From a virus: a stretch of 28,672 nucleotides of DNA. The notes beneath the pieces were generated by a model, which worked only from the letters and a program-made list of their open reading frames with translations, made no database searches and had not been told where the DNA came from. The translations under genes and the position numbers were made by a program. Numbering within the stretch: the first letter of the stretch is position 1; each line of letters starts with the position of its first letter. The stretch is from the IMG/VR virus record IMGVR_UViG_3300042350_005590, positions 1 through 28,672 of that record, one strand, 5' to 3'. This document shows, piece after piece, positions 16,778 to 24,062 of the stretch.

Positions 16778-16808
16778 TTTGCACGTTTCAAGAAAGGAGA
16801 GCGTAAAC

Positions 16809-17147
16809 GTGAACCAAAGTCCCTCTGTCTTCGTTGTCCAGGAGATGCCGAATCACGACATCGCCGCGGCAATGAAGTTCGGCGAGCTGAAGGTGTTGCT
16901 ACCCGCGACAACCCAGATCGCCTTTTCGACGGCCCCCACCATCCGCACACTCAAGCGCAAGTTGATGGAATTCAGCGACAAGGACTTCTTGCTGCTGACC
17001 GGGGACCCCGTGGCTATCGGCTTGGCGTGTTCGATAGCCGCGTTTTATAACGGCGGCCGCTTCAAGGTTTTGAAGTGGGATCGCCGTGAGCGCCTGTACA
17101 TCCCCATCGTTTTGGATACCACTGAGAAAGGAGAGCGTCATGAATGA
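16809..17147 (+). CDS. Conserved phage protein of unknown function, 112 aa
   Basis: The GTG start has an AAGGAGA site 8 nt upstream. An earlier in-frame TTG at 16749 lies on the promoter -35 and is rejected. The protein contains 'MKFGELKVLLPATTQIAFS', 'FLLLTGDPVAIGLACSIAAF' and 'GRFKVLKWDRRERLYIPI'. I recognise the 'LLLTGDP...IG.A...A...N.GR.K.LKWDR' pattern as a recurring phage hypothetical protein next to replication genes, but no function is known to me. It is the first gene of the rightward operon and overlaps the next by 8 nt. Confidence 0.7.
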   Translation: MNQSPSVFVVQEMPNHDIAAAMKFGELKVLLPATTQIAFSTAPTIRTLKRKLMEFSDKDFLLLTGDPVAIGLACSIAAFYNGGRFKVLKWDRRERLYIPIVLDTTEKGERHE

Positions 17148-17697
17148 CCTGAACAGTTTGTTTGAAGAAGATGCCAACGCCCTGACCGTCAAGGACGACG
17201 ATCTGTCGTCGGTCGGTGCTCTGGCCAAGCGCGCTAAGGAACTCGAGAAAGAGATCGAGGACCTGGACAAGGTGCTGAGCGAGCGCAAGGAACAGCAGCG
17301 CAAGTTGCTAGAGGATGCGATCCCCGCCAAGCTCGAAGAGTTGGGCATGAAGAAGTTCACCATGTCTGACGGCAGTCAGATCGAGGTCAAGCCCTTCTAC
17401 GGCGCCACCATCAAGGAAGAGAACCGCGCTGCAGCCTATGAGTGGCTGCGCAAGCACGGCTTCGACGACATCATCAAGAACACGGTTTCCGTGCGCTTCG
17501 GTCGCGGTGAAGACGACCTGTGCGCGGAACTACTGAATCTGCTGCGCGAGAAGAACTACCCTGTAGATCAAGCGCAGAAGATCGAACCCGCAACGCTCAA
17601 AGCGTGGGTTCGCGAGCGCGTGGAACGCGGCGACGCTTTCCCGCAAGAGCTTTTTGGCGCGTTCATCGGCCAGAAGGCAACCATCAAGTCCGCATGA
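17140..17697 (+). CDS. Coiled-coil phage protein of unknown function, 185 aa
   Basis: The ATG follows AAAGGAGAG at 7-8 nt. Residues of about 22-60 form a charged coiled coil ('KELEKEIEDLDKVLSERKEQ', core). A small globular part follows, with 'LEELGMKKFTMSDGSQIEVK', 'AYEWLRKHGFDDIIKN', 'GRGEDDL' and 'PATLKAWVRERVERG', ending 'PQELFGAFIGQKATIK'. The layout recurs in phage replication operons upstream of an SSB-like gene, so a role as a replication or recombination accessory protein is plausible. I cannot name a family with confidence. Confidence 0.65.
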   Translation: MNDLNSLFEEDANALTVKDDDLSSVGALAKRAKELEKEIEDLDKVLSERKEQQRKLLEDAIPAKLEELGMKKFTMSDGSQIEVKPFYGATIKEENRAAAYEWLRKHGFDDIIKNTVSVRFGRGEDDLCAELLNLLREKNYPVDQAQKIEPATLKAWVRERVERGDAFPQELFGAFIGQKATIKSA

Positions 17698-17713
17698 AAA
17701 AGGAAACACGAAA

Positions 17714-18478
17714 ATGGCTAAGAACGAAGTTGCAGTGAAGCAAGAAACCGCCCTGGCCCTGGCCAGTGATTTTGAGCAAGACGCCCACAGTGGGTTTGAA
17801 GGCATGGGCCAGGAAGACTTTGCTCTTCCCTTCCTACGCCTGCTGACCAACACCTCCCCCGAGGTCGGCGAGCTCGACGGGGCAATGCCCGGCATGGTCC
17901 TCAACACCGTGAGCAGCCAGCTCTACGATGGCAAGAAGGGCATCATGGTCATCCCCTGCGCCTACGTGCGCCAGTACATCGAATGGGCCCCGCGCGGCAG
18001 CGGCAGTGGTGCCCCCATCTCGATCTACCCGGCCACGTCTGACATCCTGAGCCGCACGCACCGCGAACCGGGCGACAACAAGGACTACCTGGACAACGGC
18101 AACTACATCGAGAACACCGCCAATCACTACGTGATGGTGATCAACGAGGACGGCGTACCTGCGCCCGCCCTAGTCACCATGAAGTCCACGCAGCTCAAGA
18201 AGAGCCGCAAGTGGAACAGCATGATGATGTCGGCCAAGCTCATGGGCGCCAACGGTCCGTTCACGCCTCCGATGTACAGCCACCTGTACCGTCTGACGAC
18301 TCAGGCCGAGTCCAACGACAAGGGCAAGTGGTTTGGTTGGGAGGTGGAGAAGGTTGGTCCCGTGACTGACAAGTCCCTGTACATGGCTGCCAAGGCCTTC
18401 GCTTCGCAGATTGGTGCGGGCGAGGTTAAGGTCAAGCACGAGACGGAAAACGGTACGCCTATCGATTCACCGTTCTAA
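17714..18478 (+). CDS. Putative single-stranded DNA-binding protein of phage
   Basis: A 254-aa protein. The start at 17714 has AAGGAAAC upstream; an in-frame ATG 60 nt earlier lies inside the previous gene and is rejected. The conserved-looking core includes 'FALPFLRLLTNTSPEVGEL', 'PGMVLNTVSSQLYDGKKGI' and 'VIPCAYVRQYIEWAPRG'. The C-terminus ends 'GTPIDSPF', similar to the tip used by bacterial SSB ('DIPF') and, more loosely, the acidic-aromatic tail of T7 gp2.5 to recruit replication partners. Position just before primase, helicase and polymerase supports an ssDNA-binding role. This is an inference from tail and context, since no OB-fold motif can be proven by eye. Confidence 0.5.
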   Translation: MAKNEVAVKQETALALASDFEQDAHSGFEGMGQEDFALPFLRLLTNTSPEVGELDGAMPGMVLNTVSSQLYDGKKGIMVIPCAYVRQYIEWAPRGSGSGAPISIYPATSDILSRTHREPGDNKDYLDNGNYIENTANHYVMVINEDGVPAPALVTMKSTQLKKSRKWNSMMMSAKLMGANGPFTPPMYSHLYRLTTQAESNDKGKWFGWEVEKVGPVTDKSLYMAAKAFASQIGAGEVKVKHETENGTPIDSPF

Positions 18479-18483
18479 TCTTT

Positions 18484-18596
18484 TGGGGGCGAATGCGCAG
18501 GCTGATGCGCTAAGAGGATACGCACTGGCACCGTTTCGACGCCTCCTCAGACGAGGTGCTCACCAGTAGGCCGGAGATCAGCACCGGCCGCCCCCA
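18484..18596 (+). ncRNA. Structured multi-branched RNA-like element between SSB-like and primase genes
   Basis: The 136-nt gap can fold into a closed multi-branch structure. The closing helix P1 is TGGGGGCG (18484-18491) with CGCCCCCA (18589-18596), 8 bp. Hairpin P2 is GCGC (18495-18498)/GCGC (18507-18510). The long arm is ACTGG (18524-18528)/CCAGT (18563-18567), with inner options CACC/GGTG or CGCCTC/GAGGTG. Hairpin P3 is GCCGG (18570-18574)/CCGGC (18584-18588), directly abutting P1. No U-tract follows, so it is not a terminator. It lacks a T-loop and a CCA end, so it is not an ordinary tRNA. It could be a cis-regulatory leader for the primase or an independent RNA. Confidence 0.5.
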
Positions 18597-18614
18597 TCCT
18601 CCATAGAGAGCAGC

Positions 18615-20144
18615 ATGACAGACATCACCCGGTTCAAAGCCATCTTTGCAGGCCTGGACATCGCGTATGGAACCTACCGGATCAAGTCAGAACGAGGCGA
18701 CGGCAAGCAAGCCGGTCAGGCCACGGTGGTTAGGAAACCCCCAACCGACGACCTTTGGGAAAAACATCTTGATGGTGTTGAGCCTTCCCTGGGCATTATT
18801 CCTATTCGTGCTGACAACACTTGCATCTGGGGTTGCATTGATATTGATCAGTATCCTCTTGACCATCGAGGACTGGTGGAAAAAATAGCGCAGCTCAAGC
18901 TGCCGCTGGTGGTCTGCCGCAGCAAGTCCGGCGGCGCACACGTCTTCCTCTTCACCCGCGAGCCGCAGCCCGCGCGTGAGTTTCAGGGCTACCTGAAAAA
19001 CGCCGCGGCGCTCCTGGGCGAGGCCGGGCGAGAGATCTTCCCCAAGCAAGCCGAGATCCTCGTGGACCGAGGAGATACCGGCAACTTCCTCAACCTACCG
19101 TACTTCGGCGGTGATAACGGGACGCGTTATGCATTCAATTCGGACGGCTCGGCAGCCACCCTTGAAGAGTTCTACGGCCTGTGGGCGGCCAATGTTCAGG
19201 AGTCGATATCGGCTTTTCCTGATCCGCCGAAGGCGCCTGATGCGCCCATCAAGGACGGGCCGCCTTGCCTACAGGCGCTATGTGCTCAAGGCATTCCGGA
19301 AGGCGGTCGCAACAATACCCTGTTCAACGTAGGCATCTTCCTGAAGCGCGCGCACCCGGCCGCGTGGGAGGACAAGCTGGTCGAACACAACATCAAGTAT
19401 GTTGGCCCGCCGCTGCCAAACAACGAAGTCCAGCTGATCATCAAGCAGGTCGGCAAGAAGGACTACAACTACAAATGCAAAGATGCCCCGCTCAACAGTT
19501 TCTGCAACAGCGGACTATGTCGTACCCGTAAGTTCGGAATTGGTTCCGCGGGCCCTGATGCTCCGCAGATCGCTTCCCTGTCAAAGTACGCCAGCGAACC
19601 GCCTCTGTGGTTTCTTGACGTTAACGGCCGCCGCCTGGAACTTGATACCGACAGTCTGTTTGTGCAGACTGCCTTCCAAAAGGCCTGTGTGGAGAAGCTC
19701 AACGTCCTCCCGCCAACGCTGCGAAAGCAAGACTGGGAGCACCTGCTCAATGCCCTGCTGAAGGAGATGGTGGAGACGGAGCAGATCTCTGAGGCCAGCG
19801 AGGACACGAGCATCACCGGCCGCTTCAGCGACCTGCTCGAAGAGTTCAGCACTCACATGCAGCAAGCGATGGAGCGCGACGAGATCATCATGGGTCGGCC
19901 CTACACCGACGACGATGAGGCCAAGACCTATTTCCGCATGAAGGACCTCGAGGCCCACCTGCTGCGCAACAACTTCAAGGGGATGACCACCCCCAAGATT
20001 GCCCAGCGCATGCGCGACATCGGCGGTGAGCCCATCAGTCTGTTCCTCAAGGGTCGGACCGTGCGCTGCTGGCGCATCCCCCGCTTCAACAAGCAGGACG
20101 CCCCGTTCACTACGCAGACCAAGCGCGAGGAGAGCCCGTTCTGA
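18615..20144 (+). CDS. Archaeo-eukaryotic primase-type primase-polymerase with PriL-like Cys cluster
   Basis: A 509-aa protein with a GAGAG ribosome-binding site. The catalytic motif D-x-D is seen at Asp76 and Asp78 in 'GCIDIDQYP'. 'SKSGGAHVFLF' (103-113) supplies the nucleotide-binding S-x-G-x-H-like motif with His109. 'NFLNLPYFGGDNGT' (157-170) follows, as in primase-polymerases of phages and mobile elements. A second domain contains 'GGRNNTLFNVGIFLKR' and Cys218, Cys288, Cys297 and Cys302 ('YKCKD...FCNSGLC'). This order resembles the Fe-S domain of archaeal/eukaryotic PriL. Metal or cluster binding is inference. The C-terminal 110 residues are helical and end 'REESPF', similar to the tail of the SSB-like neighbour. 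It should make RNA or DNA primers for the polymerase encoded 2 kb downstream. Confidence 0.8.
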   Translation: MTDITRFKAIFAGLDIAYGTYRIKSERGDGKQAGQATVVRKPPTDDLWEKHLDGVEPSLGIIPIRADNTCIWGCIDIDQYPLDHRGLVEKIAQLKLPLVVCRSKSGGAHVFLFTREPQPAREFQGYLKNAAALLGEAGREIFPKQAEILVDRGDTGNFLNLPYFGGDNGTRYAFNSDGSAATLEEFYGLWAANVQESISAFPDPPKAPDAPIKDGPPCLQALCAQGIPEGGRNNTLFNVGIFLKRAHPAAWEDKLVEHNIKYVGPPLPNNEVQLIIKQVGKKDYNYKCKDAPLNSFCNSGLCRTRKFGIGSAGPDAPQIASLSKYASEPPLWFLDVNGRRLELDTDSLFVQTAFQKACVEKLNVLPPTLRKQDWEHLLNALLKEMVETEQISEASEDTSITGRFSDLLEEFSTHMQQAMERDEIIMGRPYTDDDEAKTYFRMKDLEAHLLRNNFKGMTTPKIAQRMRDIGGEPISLFLKGRTVRCWRIPRFNKQDAPFTTQTKREESPF

Positions 20145-20146
20145 TG

Positions 20147-20176
20147 TTGCGTACCAGCATGTCGGCGCGTTATGAT
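20147..20176 (+). promoter_or_regulatory. Putative promoter for the HNH endonuclease gene
   Basis: TTGCGT (20147-20152) and TATGAT (20171-20176) are 18 nt apart, immediately after the primase stop. A nested hairpin follows in the leader: GGTGGC (20180-20185)/GCCACC (20209-20214) around GCTC-GACG-GAGC (20189-20200). Free-standing homing endonuclease genes often carry their own promoter and leader structure that restricts translation. That reading is inference here. Confidence 0.4.
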
Positions 20177-20263
20177 ATAGGTGGCCTAGCTCGACGGAGC
20201 GAAAAGCAGCCACCCTTACTGCCTGGCCAACTCTTCATTAGGGGTAGGTTTGAAGGGAAACCT

Positions 20264-20671
20264 ATGTCTACGCTCACCAAGTTGTGTGAGTGCGGATGCG
20301 GCCAGCCAGCGCCGATTGCCATCCGCACCAGAACCAACCGCGGCCAAGTCAAGGGCCAGCCTCTGCGCTTTATAAACGGCCACAACAGCCGTCTTTTGGA
20401 TTCAGACGAGCAGCGTCGTCGCAATTCTTTTCGCGACCCGAGTCTTGAACGATACACGGGCAGCCGCGCAAACTACATCAAGCTCATGGGCCGACACATG
20501 CACCGTGCCGTTGCCGAGCAGATGCTTGGCCGTCCACTGCAGAAAGGAGAAATCGTCCACCACAAGGACGGAGACAAGTGGAACAACGACCCCAGCAACC
20601 TGGAGGTCATGACGCAGGCGGAGCACGCCCGCATACATTGCCACATTCGGTGGCACGGGAAACACGAGTGA
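20264..20671 (+). CDS. HNH homing endonuclease
   Basis: A 135-aa protein. The ATG at 20264 has a GAAGGGAAA site; an in-frame ATG at 20144 overlaps the primase stop but would add 40 residues of poor character across the promoter and hairpin. An N-terminal Cys cluster ('CECGCGQPAP', Cys8, Cys10, Cys12) and 'KGQPLRFINGHNSR' are typical of phage HNH proteins. The active-site segment (97-116) has His99, His100, Asp102, Asn107 and Asn112, followed by 'EHARIHCHIRWHG'. Such enzymes cut DNA and drive their own spread into sister phages. It sits between primase and helicase, its stop overlaps the helicase GTG start (GTGA), and the helicase P-loop is disrupted about 55 bp downstream. Confidence 0.88.
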   Translation: MSTLTKLCECGCGQPAPIAIRTRTNRGQVKGQPLRFINGHNSRLLDSDEQRRRNSFRDPSLERYTGSRANYIKLMGRHMHRAVAEQMLGRPLQKGEIVHHKDGDKWNNDPSNLEVMTQAEHARIHCHIRWHGKHE

Positions 20672-20727
20672 AATTACCTTTTGGAGGGACCGGGCCGGAG
20701 ATCAATAAGATCTTCGGCCCACCGTAA
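20668..20727 (+). pseudogene. Detached N-terminus of the UvrD-like helicase, ending at a TAA inside Walker A
   Basis: Starting at the GTG that overlaps the HNH stop, 19 codons in the helicase frame end '...EINKIFGPP' and then TAA (20725-20727). The frame resumes directly with 'LGAGKTTYLLNVVD'. Removing the six bases TAACTG would restore the canonical P-loop GPPGAGKTT. The stop sits in the loop of a perfect hairpin, GCCCA (20717-20721)/TGGGC (20729-20733). This short piece is therefore part of the downstream helicase gene rather than a peptide gene of its own. Confidence 0.75.
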
Positions 20728-20760
20728 CTGGGCGCAGGCAAGACAACCTACCTGCTCAAT

Positions 20761-22200
20761 GTGGTGGATCGCGAGCTCGGAGCCGGGACATCGCCCCACA
20801 GCATCGGCTACTTCAGCTTCACCCGCAAGGCAGCGCACGAGGCGCGTGACCGGGCGGTGCAGAAGTTCCCCAAGCTCAACCCGCGCACGGACTTCCCATA
20901 CTTCCGCACGCTCCACTCCCTGGCCTTCCACGTTCTTGGAACGCGGACCCAGGACATCATGCAGGCGGAGAACTACCGTGAATTTGCCCAGCAGGCCGGG
21001 ATCGAACTCAACTTATCATCCGACGATGAAGAGGCGTTCGTTAAGGCGGACAACCCAATACTCAACGAGATCAACTTGGCGCGTATTCGAGGGGTTGATC
21101 TACGCCAACATTACAACCAAAGTGGGCTGGACATCGAGTGGCATCACTTCGAATTTGTCGAGCGAACTTATCGTCATTACAAGAACGCCAACTACCTGTT
21201 GGACTTCACCGACCTGCTCGAGCTTGCCGTGGTCGAGTCGGATCATCTGCCTGAGCTTGACGTCCTCATTGTTGATGAGGCCCAGGACCTAAGCCGATTA
21301 CAGTGGAATTTGGTCGAAGCCCTGGCCGAAAAGGCGAAAAGAGTCTTCCTCGCCGGAGACGACGATCAGGCAGTATTCACTTGGGCAGGCGCTGACGTCA
21401 AGAGCTTTCTGTCCTTCCGTGGCCACATCACCGTCCTGGAGCAGTCCTACCGCGTCCCGGCCCGTGTGCACACCCTGGCCAACGAGATCGTCACCCGCAT
21501 CCGCGAGCGCCAGGAAAAGACTTGGCGCCCCCGCGACTTCGCAGGCGAAGTCTGTACCTACTACCGCTTCGAAGACATCCCCATTGCCGATGGCCAGTGG
21601 CTGCTGCTAGCGGCCACCAACTACATGCTCAACCCCATCCACGAGTGGCTCAAGAGCCTGGGGCTGCTGTTCGAGCGCAACGGCATCCCAAGCCTGTCAG
21701 CCAACATCGCCCACGCCGTGGCGGACTGGGAGCGGCTGCGCAGGGGCAAGACCGTATCGGGCGAGGCCATCAAGAACATATACAAGTACTTAGATACGAG
21801 TGCCGTGGCCCGGGGCCACAAGACCTTCAAGCACGGCGAGGCGACCCAGCACTACAGCCTGGAGCAGCTCAAAGAGCACTTCGGCCTGCAGACGGACGTC
21901 ATCTGGCACGAAGCCCTGACCAAGATCCCCGACGACCGCCGGGAATACCTCATCGCGTTGCTGCGCCGCGGCACGAAGCTGTCAGAGGTCCCCCGCATCC
22001 GCCTGTCCACCATCCACGGCGCCAAAGGCGGGGAGGCGGACAACGTCATGCTGCTCATGGACCTGAGCCCCAAGTTCGCCAAAGAGTACGCCATCAACGG
22101 CGACAACGTCCACCGCCTGTTCTACGTGGGCGTGACCAGGGCCAAGAAAACCCTGCATCTCATCCTTCCCAAGCATCAAGAAAAAGGATTCCGCCTGTGA
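20761..22200 (+). CDS. UvrD/Rep-like superfamily 1 helicase lacking its Walker A (interrupted gene)
   Basis: From the first plausible restart (GTG at 20761, with another at 20758) a 479-aa product is open. It has motif Ia 'FSFTRKAAHEARDRA', 'RTLHSLAFHVLG', motif II 'LIVDEAQDLSRLQW', motif III 'LAGDDDQAVFTWAGAD', motif IV 'LEQSYRVP', motif V 'RLSTIHGAKGGEADNV' and motif VI 'RLFYVGVTRAKKTLHLI'. All SF1 motifs except motif I are therefore intact. Motif I lies upstream in the same frame and is split by TAA plus CTG at 20725-20730. As written, no ATPase can be made without readthrough and loss of two codons. The intact remainder suggests a recent lesion, a sequencing or assembly error, or an unusual expression mechanism. 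The gene overlaps the polymerase start by GTGA. Confidence 0.85.
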   Translation: MVDRELGAGTSPHSIGYFSFTRKAAHEARDRAVQKFPKLNPRTDFPYFRTLHSLAFHVLGTRTQDIMQAENYREFAQQAGIELNLSSDDEEAFVKADNPILNEINLARIRGVDLRQHYNQSGLDIEWHHFEFVERTYRHYKNANYLLDFTDLLELAVVESDHLPELDVLIVDEAQDLSRLQWNLVEALAEKAKRVFLAGDDDQAVFTWAGADVKSFLSFRGHITVLEQSYRVPARVHTLANEIVTRIRERQEKTWRPRDFAGEVCTYYRFEDIPIADGQWLLLAATNYMLNPIHEWLKSLGLLFERNGIPSLSANIAHAVADWERLRRGKTVSGEAIKNIYKYLDTSAVARGHKTFKHGEATQHYSLEQLKEHFGLQTDVIWHEALTKIPDDRREYLIALLRRGTKLSEVPRIRLSTIHGAKGGEADNVMLLMDLSPKFAKEYAINGDNVHRLFYVGVTRAKKTLHLILPKHQEKGFRL

Positions 22201-24062
22201 CCACGATCTCCCTCTTCCCTTCCAATGTCGAGTGGGTGGCACCGGAAGTTTTCCCCAACTTGTCCACAGCCAAGGAGATAGCGATTGACCTCGAGACATG
22301 CGATCCCAACATGGAGTCTATGGGTCCCGGTTGGCCTCGCCGCGACGGCTTTATCGTTGGCTACGCTGTCGCTGTGGATGGTTGGGCCGGTTACTTTCCC
22401 GTGGCCCACGGCGGTGGCGGCAACCTCGACAAAAAGCGCGTCGAGCGGTGGATTGCAGACGTCCTGGCCACACCTGCTGACAAGATCATGCACAACGCCG
22501 CCTACGATGCAGGATGGCTTCGTGCAAGCGGATTCACCATCAACGGCCGCATCATCGACACCATGCTGGCCGCCCCTCTCATCGATGAGAACCGGTTCAG
22601 CTACAGCCTCAACGCGCTAGGCTTTGACTACCTCAAGGAAGTCAAGTCCGAGCAGGGCCTGAAGCAAGCCGCAGCCGACTTCGGCGTGCACCCCAAAAAG
22701 GAACTCTGGAAGCTCCCGGCCATGTACGTCGGCGAGTACGCCGAGCAGGATGCCGCGCTGACCTTGAAGCTCTGGCAGAACCTGCGCACCAAACTGCGCC
22801 AGGAAGAAGTCGAATCCATCTTCGAGCTCGAATCCCAGGTGCTGCCGGTGCTCATCGACATGACGCTGCGCGGCGTGCGCTTTGACCGCCCCAAGTGCGA
22901 GCGCCTGATTGATCAGCTCCAAGCCCAGGAGAAAAAGCTCTACGCCGACATAAAGAATCTTGCAGGCACCAGCGTGGACATCTGGGCGGCCAAGAGCATC
23001 GCCCTGGCCTTCGACAAGCTGGCCATTCCCTACAGCAAGACCGAGAACGGCCTTCCCAGCTTCACCAAGAGCTTTCTGGATAGCTGCAGCCATCCGATTG
23101 CCAAACTCATCGTCGAGGCCCGGGAAACCAACAAGACGCACAGCACGTTCCTGCAGCCCTACCTGAACTTCAGCCAAGCCACCGGCCGCATTCACTGCCA
23201 CTTCAACCAACTGCGCTCTGATGACGGCGGCACGGTGACCGGGCGCCTGTCGGCGGCCAACCCCAACCTGCAGCAGGTGCCCGCCCGGCACGAGATCATC
23301 GGGCCCATGGTCCGGGGCCTGTTCCTGCCCGAGGAAGGCCAGCAGTGGGCATCCATCGACTTCTCTTCCCAGGAGCCCCGCCTGCTGGTGCACTACGCAA
23401 GCCTGCTGGAGCTCCCCGGCGCCGACCGGATGGTGGACGCTTACTGCAGCGACCCCAACACCGACTTCCACCAGATGGTGGCCGATATGGCCGGCATCAA
23501 ACGCAAGGCCGCCAAGACCATCGGTCTGGGGCTGATGTACGGCATGGGCAAGAACAAGCTCGCCGCCCAGCTCGACCTGGACGTGTCCGAGGCCAGCGAG
23601 CTGATCGACAAGTTCCACCTGAAGGTCCCCTTCCTGCGCGGAACGGTCAACGCGGTGATGAAGCGCATTGAGCACCCCGCGGCCGCCGGATCCATCCGCA
23701 CGCTGCTGGGCCGTAAGTGCCGCTTCCCGCTGTGGGAGCCCATGGAATGGGGCGTCAACAAGGCGCTGCCGCGCGAGCAGGCGGTGATTGAGTACGGCGT
23801 ACGCATCAAGCGCGCAGGCACCTACAAGGGCCTGAACCGTCTCATCCAGGGCTCAGCCGCTGATCAGACCAAGGCCGGAATGGTGGCCCTGGCCAAGGCC
23901 GGCTTCACCCTGCTGCTGCAGGTGCACGATGAGGTGGTGATCAGTGCAGACAACCGCGAGCATGCTCAAGCGGCTGCGGAGATCATGGCCAACTGCGTGA
24001 AGCTGGAAGTCCCCAGCCGGTGCGATGTGGAAGTCGGACCGAACTGGGGAGAAGCCAAGTAA
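22197..24062 (+). CDS. polA: Family A DNA polymerase with 3'-5' exonuclease domain, Leu762 type
   Basis: A 621-aa protein. The GTG start overlaps the helicase stop (GTGA) and has AAAGGA upstream. The open frame extends further left but only as a shadow of the helicase. Exonuclease motifs are Asp31/Glu33 ('AIDLETCDP'), Asn100-Asp104 ('HNAAYDAGWL') and Tyr181-Asp185 ('YAEQDAALTLKLW'), so proofreading should be intact. Polymerase motif A is 'DFSSQEPRLL' (Asp388), with Pro where Leu is common. Motif B is 'RKAAKTIGLGLMYG' (Arg436, Lys440, Leu444, Tyr448). Motif C is 'VHDEV' (His577-Glu579). Leu444 aligns with E. coli Pol I Phe762. There is no 5'-3' exonuclease domain, as usual for phage replicative enzymes. 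This is the likely genome replicase. Confidence 0.93.
   Translation: MTTISLFPSNVEWVAPEVFPNLSTAKEIAIDLETCDPNMESMGPGWPRRDGFIVGYAVAVDGWAGYFPVAHGGGGNLDKKRVERWIADVLATPADKIMHNAAYDAGWLRASGFTINGRIIDTMLAAPLIDENRFSYSLNALGFDYLKEVKSEQGLKQAAADFGVHPKKELWKLPAMYVGEYAEQDAALTLKLWQNLRTKLRQEEVESIFELESQVLPVLIDMTLRGVRFDRPKCERLIDQLQAQEKKLYADIKNLAGTSVDIWAAKSIALAFDKLAIPYSKTENGLPSFTKSFLDSCSHPIAKLIVEARETNKTHSTFLQPYLNFSQATGRIHCHFNQLRSDDGGTVTGRLSAANPNLQQVPARHEIIGPMVRGLFLPEEGQQWASIDFSSQEPRLLVHYASLLELPGADRMVDAYCSDPNTDFHQMVADMAGIKRKAAKTIGLGLMYGMGKNKLAAQLDLDVSEASELIDKFHLKVPFLRGTVNAVMKRIEHPAAAGSIRTLLGRKCRFPLWEPMEWGVNKALPREQAVIEYGVRIKRAGTYKGLNRLIQGSAADQTKAGMVALAKAGFTLLLQVHDEVVISADNREHAQAAAEIMANCVKLEVPSRCDVEVGPNWGEAK

Noticed and set aside
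18485-18595. Ordinary tRNA gene
   Set aside because: Acceptor-, D- and T-arm-like helices exist, but there is no TTC-type T-loop and no CCA, the linker before any anticodon arm is about 29 nt, and the total length is 111 nt.
20717-20733. T4 gene 60-like translational bypassing across the stop in the helicase P-loop
   Set aside because: The stop is in a hairpin loop, but the codon before it (CCG) is not repeated at the resume point, so matched take-off and landing codons are missing. Simple stop readthrough would leave two extra codons in the P-loop.
21522-22196. Extension of the polymerase frame upstream of 22197
   Set aside because: The extension is a Pro/Arg/His-rich translation out of frame with the helicase, whose motifs V and VI occupy the same DNA. 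The GTG at 22197 has a ribosome-binding site and a GTGA overlap.
22617-23675. Minus-strand open frame opposite the DNA polymerase
   Set aside because: It has no motif and is antisense to exonuclease and polymerase motifs that are intact on the plus strand.
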